Below, one piece after another: positions 10,701 through 17,143 of a stretch of DNA of 64,000 nucleotides (within the stretch, counting starts at the first letter, position 1; each line of letters begins with the position of its first letter). The notes under the pieces were generated by a model that saw nothing but the letters and a program-made list of their open reading frames with translations, was not told the DNA's origin and searched no databases. Location of the stretch: positions 682,001-746,000 of the forward strand of contig NC_021353.1 in NCBI RefSeq assembly GCF_000404225.1. Direction: 5' to 3'. This DNA is from Candidatus Methanomassiliicoccus intestinalis Issoire-Mx1. Lineage in GTDB: Archaea; Thermoplasmatota; Thermoplasmata; Methanomassiliicoccales; Methanomassiliicoccaceae. A program made the position numbers and the translations under genes.

Positions 10701-10859
10701 TATGCAGAATTGGAATTTAGTAATTCAAATACGATAGAGTACATATCTGAATTAGGCTCATCTTCCAAACCAGTTAGCTATTCAATTTCGATCTATGACG
10801 GTTGGTTAGAGTTTGATTCCAATGCAGTTTGTTTGAATCAGATATTTAGGGACTTATGA
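4788..10859 (+). CDS. Giant secreted mosaic protein: BspA-type leucine-rich repeats, InlB B-repeat, propeller, DUF4430-like end
   Basis: 2023 aa, starting at a TTG with GGGGTG 7 nt upstream. In order: a signal peptide; about 1000 residues of BspA/LRR_5-type repeats of about 23 aa (pattern like LPGSLTTIGDSAFYGCTSL); an InlB-type B-repeat near 1205-1280 (FVGWYTD ... LYAKWN); a second beta-rich module to about 1370; a propeller-like region (about 1370-1800) resembling the protein at 17144; and a DUF4430-like unit at about 1805-1890. No C-terminal membrane helix is seen. LRR_5 proteins of this type are known as adhesins in gut bacteria and Trichomonas, so attachment to host, prey or polymer is plausible. 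The gene is visibly more AT-rich than the housekeeping genes of the window, which could mean acquisition or rapid evolution. Confidence 0.85.
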   Translation: MHIKIISILIASCFLIMSVGGIVPDQDASYDDLTVLSDDSEPVNDSIDGETDANAHILSDYSIMSKSMGEDQRSITYSVGLSTNNTVVCTYTLTYTLNNGEAAISGLDSESDDLVILMEDSIVLNSTTYNVISIDNSVFTNNAKLSKILLSNNISLLSSKQFSGCTSLNELSLGINLLEIDGYAFERTIISKLCLPSNVKTLSNYAFANMASLKEIEFNTTKISTIPDYCFSSCSALESITIPSGVLSLGKSLFNDCTSLKSIYLPSNITLNAYLFSSSKPSSIVNVYLSSQTTISGTVANTLNLHMYACNTELPTVPTKNNFNKFYIHISLNEYINYTMVEELGSKLPKVQATLTSADGFVYDSTDSSKLIKYVGTGSSATTVTIPSSVMSIGSNAFNNDASRSLTEIHFEGNSALTTIGDSAFSSCTSLTTIDLPGSLTTIGDSAFYGCTSLTTVTLPGSLTTIGDYVFQSCTSLSIVNMNITNIMKFGADPFRYCNSSMTLNITGESDVVEKLTIDGNDFLVSHDGNLLDLVYSFGVPHGNITSLSNVRSLNGLFTNSNITSIKIPSTLASFSDSEFSGCTNLSLITFDESVSINTIPVSCFSNTAISTIDLPSSISTINAKAFNLCHSLKSVTFNGTTLSLIGDPFAYCSSLDSVTFTNLNSALTMGANAFASCNSLKNINLPSGLSAIAIGTFNGCSSLESINLQPGCTKYESVDGLLFEKSSNNTLKLLICPSSKTNIITPSGNVDFNGRLTNNRTIQSIIFSDGFTSIIKDNEFSGCISLTSVTFGDSSSPTSIGKNAFKGTGVYDLVFPNTINSIGSNAFEGCLSLTTVKFNEESKLTSIGDYAFKGCNNLRSFEIPKYLSSIGSNIFMDCALLNTLSVNEYNSSFDFSDGILSKGTEIVYVLPTSESIKIPANITSISSDAFYNNNLKSISVDTNNSNYCSDGIVLFNLDKTKIIVVPGGLEDLTIPSSIQTISIDGGNPFEYVKSLKNITWNGGSLSLSSNVFSNLSTLNSITLVASGDISINGAFVGCRNLESIVISCSNLNLTDSFTNCGYYDLDVNLSCTDSLSLSGYVFNNCNGINKLEVSCKNAASLSLINHLYGTFKNFEYTLNDTQKNTLNSILNYNVSFKFNDLSGDFSANIESIRYDGLIVFSLVSSAGYTYNDLNVSVDNSIVTSNQGLYEYKLLSDVTFTVKERNPETTVTVTFDMMLDELTDTQKTMGVGRTILPSDLPNPLSDNYTFVGWYTDENYTAKYLQAPILKDTTLYAKWNLKYGSKIVFDTSHGNVQAIVENAGNSLTSGDIVADGTSITFSFDPYDGFELMGWDVAVNGVTSTSDNLEFTLVVSGDSIIKPKLRYYSSSSSLINITDLKTSIPGDTFTEIWEHLENVDTSMNVWTGFPSVPLIVDDNVYIRVDDKLYMIDLYGDGKVKSTSAESKTISAYYHYLGYGNGTIFDYATGNAYNLKLDKIYNVHDSGCVGVDISSVSYHDQYFYGLDNTNTLWKFEASTGKLCKDGFWEYGVKTHWHGIYGTISTPVFVQDHIYFIEAIGSEDGRYIGSVDLKTGDRSTTTLNKLNGKLLDDGWLTCYNYKGTNYLFVTGYGDNLFDSSSNSSAIIDCVPLSSDGSFVEESERWIYTDKGVNGTASAFVVYDGRGYVNVTGTTNSSNASAQFYVYDVNSMLDTPLEQWKDATFEQDTNNFLIYQEDSVKSHGSIVVSTAYYNETGKVYIYLIPYEAGEQAIYIFEDSQIKTAPNKYYKSPKIGSAYCSQAVRIGMDGQFIWYNDSGTIYCYGNSEMNDYFFMVDDGGNGSMWRSSSGQNPVEAVKKLGYTVGDDGSVSKDGNNYTIQCCIGDQWFSLPKLDLGGFTKYHYYILSSTNIDSDAYWYYESGGILLKCKCSDILSNKNLINTKLSLDPFPIDALHTQDINSIKLEIEIEKSLPGLTGYDSIVIGLHVKFDDSTTAYTYAELEFSNSNTIEYISELGSSSKPVSYSISIYDGWLEFDSNAVCLNQIFRDL
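6035..6215 (+). repeat. 69-bp tandem repeat inside the LRR gene
   Basis: The phrase TCTTACTACTATTGGAGA starts at 6035 and 6104 and, slightly changed, at 6173, giving a period of exactly 69 bp (23 codons, one leucine-rich repeat). The first two units are nearly identical in DNA while other repeats in the gene have diverged, so this is a recent in-frame duplication. Confidence 0.85.
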
Positions 10860-10870
10860 TGTGATGTAAT

Positions 10871-13612
10871 ATGAAAACTGCTCTAAAAGTTGCATCTATC
10901 TTTGCTGTGAGCATGCTGTTAATTCTCAGTGTGTTTCCTGCAGTACAAGGCCTTAATGACAACTTGACTGACGATATCGAGATAACATATGGTGACGGGT
11001 ATATATATATAAATGGAACAATGAATAGATATGATGACGGGTCTAAATTAGGTATTATCATTAAAAATTCAGAAAATAGCAAAATATTGGATTCGTATAT
11101 CCAGTTACGCAGTGTTAATTTCGATGGTTCATTTAATACTGGAGTCTTGCCAAATGGAGAGTATACAGCATATCTGACCTATTCCTTGAATATGAGTCCA
11201 CTGTCTTATCAAGAAGTTAGGTTTAACATAACTGATGCAGCCACTGTTAAAGTCACCGGTATATCCATATCTGAGAGCAGCATATCACTAGCTGAAGGAA
11301 GTTCAAAGCAGTTAATTGCTAGCATTCAGCCGTCAAATGCTACTGTTAAACGTGTTAGTTGGTCATCAGACAATGTATCAATAGCAACTGTAACTCAAGA
11401 TGGAGTTGTATCAGCTATAAAAGTAGGAACTGCAAATATTACTGTTAAAACAGAAGATGGCAATTTTACTGATACATGCAATGTTAACGTAACATCTGCC
11501 CAATCATCATCTGGAATAACACTATCTGCGACCACAATTTCAATATTCAATGATGGGGAGGGTGTTACACTTTCTGCAAGCTTATCTGGAATTAATGCAT
11601 CTGATTTGATATGGAAAACCGATAATGTAGACTGTGTTGCATTTCGTAATGGTAACAATACAACTAATGAAGTATTAGGTAAAACTCAGGTAGTGATAAC
11701 CGGTTTAAGTATAGGTACAACGAAGATCACTGTTTTGGCTGCCAACGGCTCATATGCCGAGTGTACTGTTACTGTTAAGGATAAACCGGCTGATACCTCT
11801 AATGAGTGGTATTATTTCTATATACAATTTAAAGAAGATTCAAGTGCGGCAAGCGGAACAAAATTTTCATCCGATGCTGAAAAAGGGTTCTGGTTAGCAG
11901 GTTATGGAACAAATGCCGCAAATGCTTTGGAAAATGTATGTGGTGAAAATAGCATAGACATCATGTTAGTTACAAAAGGATCTCTCAGGGGTTGGTTAGG
12001 AACATTCTTTGGACTTAAAGATGAACAACAGTCTAATGGAGATTGGAAGTATTGGTCACAGTATAAATGGACTGGGGCAGACTTTTCTTCCAGTGGTTCA
12101 TGGTTTTATAATAATTCTTCATTGGGCTATTATGACGCCGGAGGAACATTTGCGCTTATAAGACAGATTACTTCTGTAGATGGAGCCTCAGCCGGCATTA
12201 ATGTAAAAGCTTCAGACGTGCCCGAGGGGCTCCGGCACGATTCTGATTCGGTTACAATTACTTATGACACAAACGGAGGTTCAGTTAAGAACTTCACAGA
12301 AAAAGTGAAGAAAGGCGATTCTGTAGATCTTTCAAAATCTGCTGGAACTAAAGAAGGATACAGGTTTGTGGGGTGGAATACAAACTCCTCTGCCTTATCT
12401 GCTTTATCATCTCTTAAAGCAGATTCAGATAAGACACTGTACGCAATATGGATTTCAGCGTCTGCCGAAGTCACCACAACAAAAAATCCTGATGGATCAG
12501 AGACTACAACGATAAAATACGAAAAGCAGAATGAGGATGGCACTAAGTCTTCAATCACACAAGTAACAACTGTCAAAGAAAATGAAGACGGATCTAAGAA
12601 TACATCGGTTGAAAAAACAGAGACTGTCAAAACCTCCGAAGGTACTGTTCAATCTACAATCGAAGAAAAAAGCAATGAAACTGTTGATGCTGACGGTTCT
12701 GTTGATAAACAAATCGAGAAGGTAGTGAAAGACGCAGAAGGCAACAACCTTGAAGAGACGACGGCTTTGGAGATGACAGATAAAACAACCGGCGTCTCCA
12801 CATCTGCTGAAATCAAGAAAGACTCAGCAGGGAACGTACAGACTTCTTCAACATCACAGGTGAAACTGGAAAACACCGGCGGAGTAGCAAAATTGGATTC
12901 CTCTGTAATTGAAACTGCTCTCAAACAGGCTGAAAAAGTTAAAGACGTTGCAGCGGAAAAGAATGCAGACATAGAACACGTCTTAGAAGTTGAAACCAAA
13001 GCAAATCAAACTGCGGAGTCAGCTACCGTTGAAGTGCCTGCAGAGTCGTTATCTAAAATTGCAGAATCAGAAGTTAAACTAAAACTGAAAACTGATATGG
13101 GAGAAATCGAGATACCTCCAGAGGTTGCTAAGAACTTAGCATCTGTGGAAGGAGAAAAGGTTTCATTGGCGATCTCTAAAGCAGATAAAGAAGAACTCAA
13201 CAACAAGCAGCAGGATGCTGTAGGAGATTCTCCGATCTTCAATCTTTCCGCTAAATCTGATGAAAACGAGATTCATGAACTCGGAGGAACTGTAAAAATC
13301 ACTGTGCCTTATGAGCTCAAGGAAGGGGAAGATCCTGCAAAGATCGCTGTCTGGTATATTGATGAATTGGGAAATATTGTGAAAAAGAATTCTGTCTACA
13401 ATGAAAAAACAAACACAATCACATTTGAGACTGACTATTATTCACTTTATTTCGTCAAGGAAGACGCCAGTGATCCAGACCCGGTAGTTCCACCAAAGGA
13501 TGATGAGAAAGGTGATGGCAGCAACACGATATACTACGCAGCAGCTGTGATTGCAATAATCGCAGTTATTGCAGTGGCGCTTGTGATACTGCGTAAGAAA
13601 AATAAACTCTGA
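10871..13612 (+). CDS. Membrane-anchored surface protein with Ig-like, DUF4430-like, InlB and charged stalk regions
   Basis: 913 aa. A signal peptide (1-27) is followed by a beta-domain (30-125), a Big_2 Ig-like domain (about 130-210; VSWSSDNVSIATV), a second divergent Ig-like domain (215-302), a DUF4430-like domain (about 310-460, with WKYWSQYKW) and an InlB-type B-repeat (460-530; GYRFVGWNT). Then comes a long Glu/Lys/Thr/Ser-rich low-complexity stretch (about 530-860) and a C-terminal membrane helix with a positive tail (LVILRKKNKL). This is the layout of a surface protein held on a stalk. It follows the giant LRR gene by 11 nt and a hairpin terminator closes the unit, so the two are probably co-transcribed and may work as one surface assembly. 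Confidence 0.82.
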   Translation: MKTALKVASIFAVSMLLILSVFPAVQGLNDNLTDDIEITYGDGYIYINGTMNRYDDGSKLGIIIKNSENSKILDSYIQLRSVNFDGSFNTGVLPNGEYTAYLTYSLNMSPLSYQEVRFNITDAATVKVTGISISESSISLAEGSSKQLIASIQPSNATVKRVSWSSDNVSIATVTQDGVVSAIKVGTANITVKTEDGNFTDTCNVNVTSAQSSSGITLSATTISIFNDGEGVTLSASLSGINASDLIWKTDNVDCVAFRNGNNTTNEVLGKTQVVITGLSIGTTKITVLAANGSYAECTVTVKDKPADTSNEWYYFYIQFKEDSSAASGTKFSSDAEKGFWLAGYGTNAANALENVCGENSIDIMLVTKGSLRGWLGTFFGLKDEQQSNGDWKYWSQYKWTGADFSSSGSWFYNNSSLGYYDAGGTFALIRQITSVDGASAGINVKASDVPEGLRHDSDSVTITYDTNGGSVKNFTEKVKKGDSVDLSKSAGTKEGYRFVGWNTNSSALSALSSLKADSDKTLYAIWISASAEVTTTKNPDGSETTTIKYEKQNEDGTKSSITQVTTVKENEDGSKNTSVEKTETVKTSEGTVQSTIEEKSNETVDADGSVDKQIEKVVKDAEGNNLEETTALEMTDKTTGVSTSAEIKKDSAGNVQTSSTSQVKLENTGGVAKLDSSVIETALKQAEKVKDVAAEKNADIEHVLEVETKANQTAESATVEVPAESLSKIAESEVKLKLKTDMGEIEIPPEVAKNLASVEGEKVSLAISKADKEELNNKQQDAVGDSPIFNLSAKSDENEIHELGGTVKITVPYELKEGEDPAKIAVWYIDELGNIVKKNSVYNEKTNTITFETDYYSLYFVKEDASDPDPVVPPKDDEKGDGSNTIYYAAAVIAIIAVIAVALVILRKKNKL

Positions 13613-13624
13613 ACACCCCAACAC

Positions 13625-13657
13625 GCTCTTTGTGCCAGACACAAAGAGCATTTTTAT
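13625..13657 (+). terminator. Hairpin plus T-rich terminator
   Basis: GCTCTTTGTG (13625-13634), loop CCAGA, CACAAAGAGC (13640-13649), then ATTTTTATTTTTT. A perfect 10-bp stem placed 12 nt after the stop of the stalk-protein gene. Confidence 0.8.
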
Positions 13658-13743
13658 TTTTTATTTTACACAACATCAACTGCATTTATACGTACGATTT
13701 CAGATCAATTGATTGGATGATATTTATGTCCATATAATTTGAT

Positions 13744-13770
13744 GGATGATACATCCGATAAATTAAATAC
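13744..13770 (+). promoter_or_regulatory. Palindrome GGA-N7-TCC directly before a TATA box
   Basis: GGATGATACATCC (13744-13756) is a perfect inverted repeat with 5-bp arms. It abuts the AT-rich box GATAAATTAAATAC (13757-13770). The ATG at 13797 lies about 30 nt further on, so the transcript is probably leaderless. A similar palindrome-TATA arrangement occurs at 27659-27683. Confidence 0.5.
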
Positions 13771-13796
13771 TCAATTGTCTTCTTTCTTATGATTTC

Positions 13797-14936
13797 ATGG
13801 TAAATGCCAAAGTCATTGCAGTTGCAGCCGTTGCTATATTAGTAGTAGCTGGGATAGGCATCTATGTTACTACCAGCGGCGATGATGACACTCAAAAAGG
13901 AGGTTTCTATTCCTGGGACCCTACAGTCCTAGAAGTCAATGGGGCTTACTCAAACTCTACACCAAGCTTGCTGACCATGCTTGATGATTTGTATGAAGGA
14001 ATCTATGGAAATCTTCCTTCTACTGATAGCATTGATATAAATTCGATACCGTCCGAAGACCTTTGGCCGTATGAAAAATATGTGACAGTGAATGATGACA
14101 GAACCCTCTCGGTGAGAACATATAATTCTTCAAGTACTGGAAAGACCGCTCCCAATGCAGTTACTTCAATAGAAAGCACAGCAGAAAAAGTGGTCTGTTA
14201 CACTGCAGCTTATGTAGATACAATTTACAATATTCTCCTTTCATATTATGAAGAGGATATGGGAAACAGCCCGAAAGCTGATGCCAGGCTTTGGGAAATT
14301 GTGGTAGGAGTATCATCAGACTGCAAATCAGCTTTGGAATCAGATTTCAACATAAAAGTTCCCAGCAGTGTATTGATTTTTGATTTGGGTGAAAAGCTTG
14401 TTACCTACTCAGAACAACTGGCAAATGAGTGTGCAGAGGATGAGAATATTGTAATTTTTATGACCGAATATAACATACGTTCCACCAATGCAAAAATCAC
14501 AGAAGAAACTGTCAATTCAATTGAGAATAACACCAATGGAAAAGTCAAGTTTGTTTTCCTGCTCTCAAACTCTTTGAGCATGGTGCTGAGCAACACAGAG
14601 ATGATCGGTTCCATATTAGGAATAGATTACACTGAAGAATTTATCAGTGATGCTCTTGTTGACATATATACTATTAAATCAGAAATAAAAAATATGGCTC
14701 TGCAGGAAAAATACACTGTATATGTGGAGACAGCATCAGGCAAAGCAGCTGGATCCGGGAACTTGATAACCAATCTGCTTACTGAGATCTTAGATATGGA
14801 CAATATTGCAGACAGCCTTACTCTGATGGAATCAAAACTGTCTGATGAGCAGATTATCAACTCACAGCCTGATGTGATCATCTTTTATTCTAACGACTCA
14901 AGAACAATGGATGAAAAGATGAGGGTTCCTGCATAA
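13797..14936 (+). CDS. Divergent ABC binding protein (iron-chelate/B12 fold), C-terminally short
   Basis: 379 aa with an N-terminal membrane anchor or signal (about 5-26). The middle and end read as a class III substrate-binding protein; the final part (VYVETASGKAAGSG, then SQPDVIIFYSND) corresponds to strands in the second lobe. It ends about 60 residues earlier than the related proteins at 1773 and 20796, which continue with a segment like RNGEVYIFSG and a final helix. It also lacks their clear VSLAPSITE ligand-pocket motif. The permease and ATPase genes follow at once, which supports a transport role. The ligand pocket may be altered, or the protein may be a docking subunit. Confidence 0.65.
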   Translation: MVNAKVIAVAAVAILVVAGIGIYVTTSGDDDTQKGGFYSWDPTVLEVNGAYSNSTPSLLTMLDDLYEGIYGNLPSTDSIDINSIPSEDLWPYEKYVTVNDDRTLSVRTYNSSSTGKTAPNAVTSIESTAEKVVCYTAAYVDTIYNILLSYYEEDMGNSPKADARLWEIVVGVSSDCKSALESDFNIKVPSSVLIFDLGEKLVTYSEQLANECAEDENIVIFMTEYNIRSTNAKITEETVNSIENNTNGKVKFVFLLSNSLSMVLSNTEMIGSILGIDYTEEFISDALVDIYTIKSEIKNMALQEKYTVYVETASGKAAGSGNLITNLLTEILDMDNIADSLTLMESKLSDEQIINSQPDVIIFYSNDSRTMDEKMRVPA

Positions 14937-14949
14937 GCGGAATTTAAAT

Positions 14950-14977
14950 CTGGATTCATATCCAGGTCTTTTTTTTA
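14950..14977 (+). terminator. Hairpin and T-run between binding-protein and permease genes
   Basis: CTGGAT (14950-14955), loop TCAT, ATCCAG (14960-14965), then an eight-T run after GTC. It lies inside the presumed transport operon, between 14936 and 14990, so it may trim expression of the downstream permease rather than end the operon. Confidence 0.55.
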
Positions 14978-14989
14978 TTTTGTGATATC

Positions 14990-16042
14990 ATGACAAACGA
15001 AGAACTGAAGATGCTGCTTAATCTGCATAAAGCAAACAAAAGAAAACTGCAGCTGATGGTAGCAGCACTTTTGATTCTTCTGATCATATGTTTCACAGCC
15101 TGCATATTTGTCGGTTCTGTGGATCTTGATTTCAAAACAGCAATTGATGCTCTGATGGGAAAAGCCTCTTGGAGTCAGAATCAGATCGTGAGGGATATAA
15201 GAACACCGAGATTGATCTGCGCCGCCGCGGTAGGAGCTTCGCTTTCAGTGGCGGGAATGGCCATGCAGGCTCTCTTCAAGAATCCAATGGCGTCTCCATC
15301 AGTATTGGGAATATCCTCAGGCGCTTCATTCGGCGCGGCCTTATACATTGCCGTTGGATATGGTATGTTTCAAATGGCATACGGAGCCTCGCTGTGCGCA
15401 TTTTTGATGGCCGCTCTGACAATGTTTCTCGTGTATGCTTTAGCCTATCAGAAAAGAGGCGTCAACACGTTGATGCTTCTGCTGGCAGGAATGGCAATAA
15501 GTGCATTGTTCAGCGGACTAACGTCTACTATCGAATTCTTTTCAGATGCTGACACGGTGAACAGCATCGTCTTCTGGATGTTGGGAAGCTTCGAAGGATC
15601 AAACTGGATTGATGTAAAAGTTATCTTGATACCGGCGATCATCGGAATGATTCTAATTCTTATCAATGCAAGAGAATTGAATATCATCTCGTCTGGAGAA
15701 GGAAAAGCCCGTGCTCTCGGTGTAAATGTCAAAAATGTCAGAATTATGCTGCTGATCGGATCATCAATACTCGTAGCGTCTTCCGTGTCGATATGCGGCG
15801 TTATAAGTTTTGTAGGATTGATCATTCCGCACATCTTCAGAACCCTGGGAGGGCCGGACCATAAGTACCTGGCGCCGATGTGTATTCTGGGAGGAGCATT
15901 GTTCATGATAATCGTGGATACTGTAGCTAGATCAATCATGCCGCCTCATGAGCTGCCGGTCGGAGTGATAACTTCACTGATAGGGGCGCCGTTCTTTATT
16001 TACATCATGAGAACAAAAAAGAAAGAAATCTGGAGTTCTTAA
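14990..16042 (+). CDS. FecCD/BtuC-family ABC permease (set A)
   Basis: 350 aa with about nine or ten hydrophobic segments. It has the hallmarks of the family: a conserved loop FKNPMASPSVLGISSGA at about residues 96-112, and GVISFVGLIIPHIFR near 270, which forms the coupling region to the ATPase. It should form a dimer that passes a metal-chelate or corrinoid across the membrane. The ATPase gene follows after one base. The protein is clearly related to, but not a close copy of, the permease at 24116; the window therefore encodes two importer sets of the same family. Substrate specificity cannot be read from sequence. Confidence 0.92.
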   Translation: MTNEELKMLLNLHKANKRKLQLMVAALLILLIICFTACIFVGSVDLDFKTAIDALMGKASWSQNQIVRDIRTPRLICAAAVGASLSVAGMAMQALFKNPMASPSVLGISSGASFGAALYIAVGYGMFQMAYGASLCAFLMAALTMFLVYALAYQKRGVNTLMLLLAGMAISALFSGLTSTIEFFSDADTVNSIVFWMLGSFEGSNWIDVKVILIPAIIGMILILINARELNIISSGEGKARALGVNVKNVRIMLLIGSSILVASSVSICGVISFVGLIIPHIFRTLGGPDHKYLAPMCILGGALFMIIVDTVARSIMPPHELPVGVITSLIGAPFFIYIMRTKKKEIWSS

Positions 16043-16043
16043 A

Positions 16044-16880
16044 ATGGTTCATCTGGACGTGAATGGAGTTATATTCAGTTATGGTTCTAAAAAAGTTCTA
16101 GATGATGTGTCATTTTCTATAACCAACGGGGAAATAGTTGGTATACTGGGTCAGAACGGATCAGGAAAAACTACTCTTCTGAACTGTATTAATTCTGAGT
16201 ACAGGCCGAAACACGGCACAGTCGTCATCAGAGATTTCTCACCGGAAGCATTGGAACATAGTGAATCACAGAGCTCTTCTGCAGATGTTCAAAATCTTTC
16301 TAACTCAGAACGGTCTAGGATAATTGCGACTGTGGAGCAGAGCTCATTCATGTCTTTTCCATTTTCAGTTATGGAAACTGTGCGCATGGGAAGGTATTCT
16401 CATACAGGAATGTTTGATGATGATGAAGAAGAAATTGAGAAAATATATGAAGTAATGAAATCCACAGGCATTCTTAAGTTTGCTGACCGGTCTGTAAATG
16501 AACTCAGCGGTGGAGAATGGAGGCGAGTCATGATTGCTCAGGCGTTAGCACAAGAGCCGGAGATACTCCTGCTTGATGAGCCAACTCTCCATTTAGATAT
16601 AAATCACCAGTTCGAACTAATGGATCTTCTCAGAAGTATCGTCTCTGAAAGAAATATTCTGATTGTTATTGTAACCCATGATCTGCCTTTGGCTGCTAGA
16701 TACTGTGATAAAATCATCATCATGAAGGAGGGTAAGATTGTTGATGCTGGGCCTGCAGAAGATACCATCACAACTGCAAATATTGAAAATATCTTTCATA
16801 TGCGTGCTAAGATCGGTTATGACAAAGACATCAAAGGGATCGGGGTGTTTTTGATCGAGAAAATCGATTGTGATGAATAG
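16044..16880 (+). CDS. ABC transporter ATPase of the FecE/BtuD type (set A)
   Basis: 278 aa. Walker A GQNGSGKT (36-43), signature LSGGE (154-158), Walker B ILLLDEPT (about 174-181) and the H-loop in VTHDLP are all intact, so it should be an active ATPase. An insertion of about 20 acidic and serine-rich residues (about 66-92) lies between Walker A and the Q-loop and is absent from the paralogue at 25296. It starts one base after the permease stop and powers import with it. Confidence 0.93.
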   Translation: MVHLDVNGVIFSYGSKKVLDDVSFSITNGEIVGILGQNGSGKTTLLNCINSEYRPKHGTVVIRDFSPEALEHSESQSSSADVQNLSNSERSRIIATVEQSSFMSFPFSVMETVRMGRYSHTGMFDDDEEEIEKIYEVMKSTGILKFADRSVNELSGGEWRRVMIAQALAQEPEILLLDEPTLHLDINHQFELMDLLRSIVSERNILIVIVTHDLPLAARYCDKIIIMKEGKIVDAGPAEDTITTANIENIFHMRAKIGYDKDIKGIGVFLIEKIDCDE

Positions 16881-16983
16881 TCACGATAATGATATGAATA
16901 TGTATGTAGATAGAAATAAATGCGGTGCTGTAAAATAATCAGACATGCTGTAAATTTATACTCGTACAACTTATTTAAAGTTG

Positions 16984-17020
16984 AATTGGATGGATTCATC
17001 TTTAATCATTTTTGGTCATT
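16984..17020 (+). promoter_or_regulatory. 37-bp upstream element, copy 2
   Basis: Begins AATTGGATGGATTCATC and ends TTTTTGGTCATT; gapless match (32/37) to 3480-3516. A TATA-like box (GGTATTTATATG, about 17023-17034) follows directly. It controls the operon that starts with the propeller protein at 17144. GATG-GATT-CATC within it is an inverted repeat. Confidence 0.55.
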
Positions 17021-17143
17021 CCGGTATTTATATGAAAATGTCAGATATGGAAAAACGTGTTGAGATATGCAGTGAACTCTGAAAATCGGCATACTGTATG
17101 CTGTACGGGTTGCTGAGTCTCTATATCACTTTGGGGGATGTAG

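Noticed and set aside
12262..12999. Two minus-strand open frames of 122 and 116 codons
   Set aside because: They are shadows of the Glu/Lys/Thr-rich stalk region, giving Ser/Val/Phe-rich nonsense.
15448..15939. 163-codon minus-strand open frame
   Set aside because: Antisense to the FecCD permease, no ribosome binding site, product without domain features.
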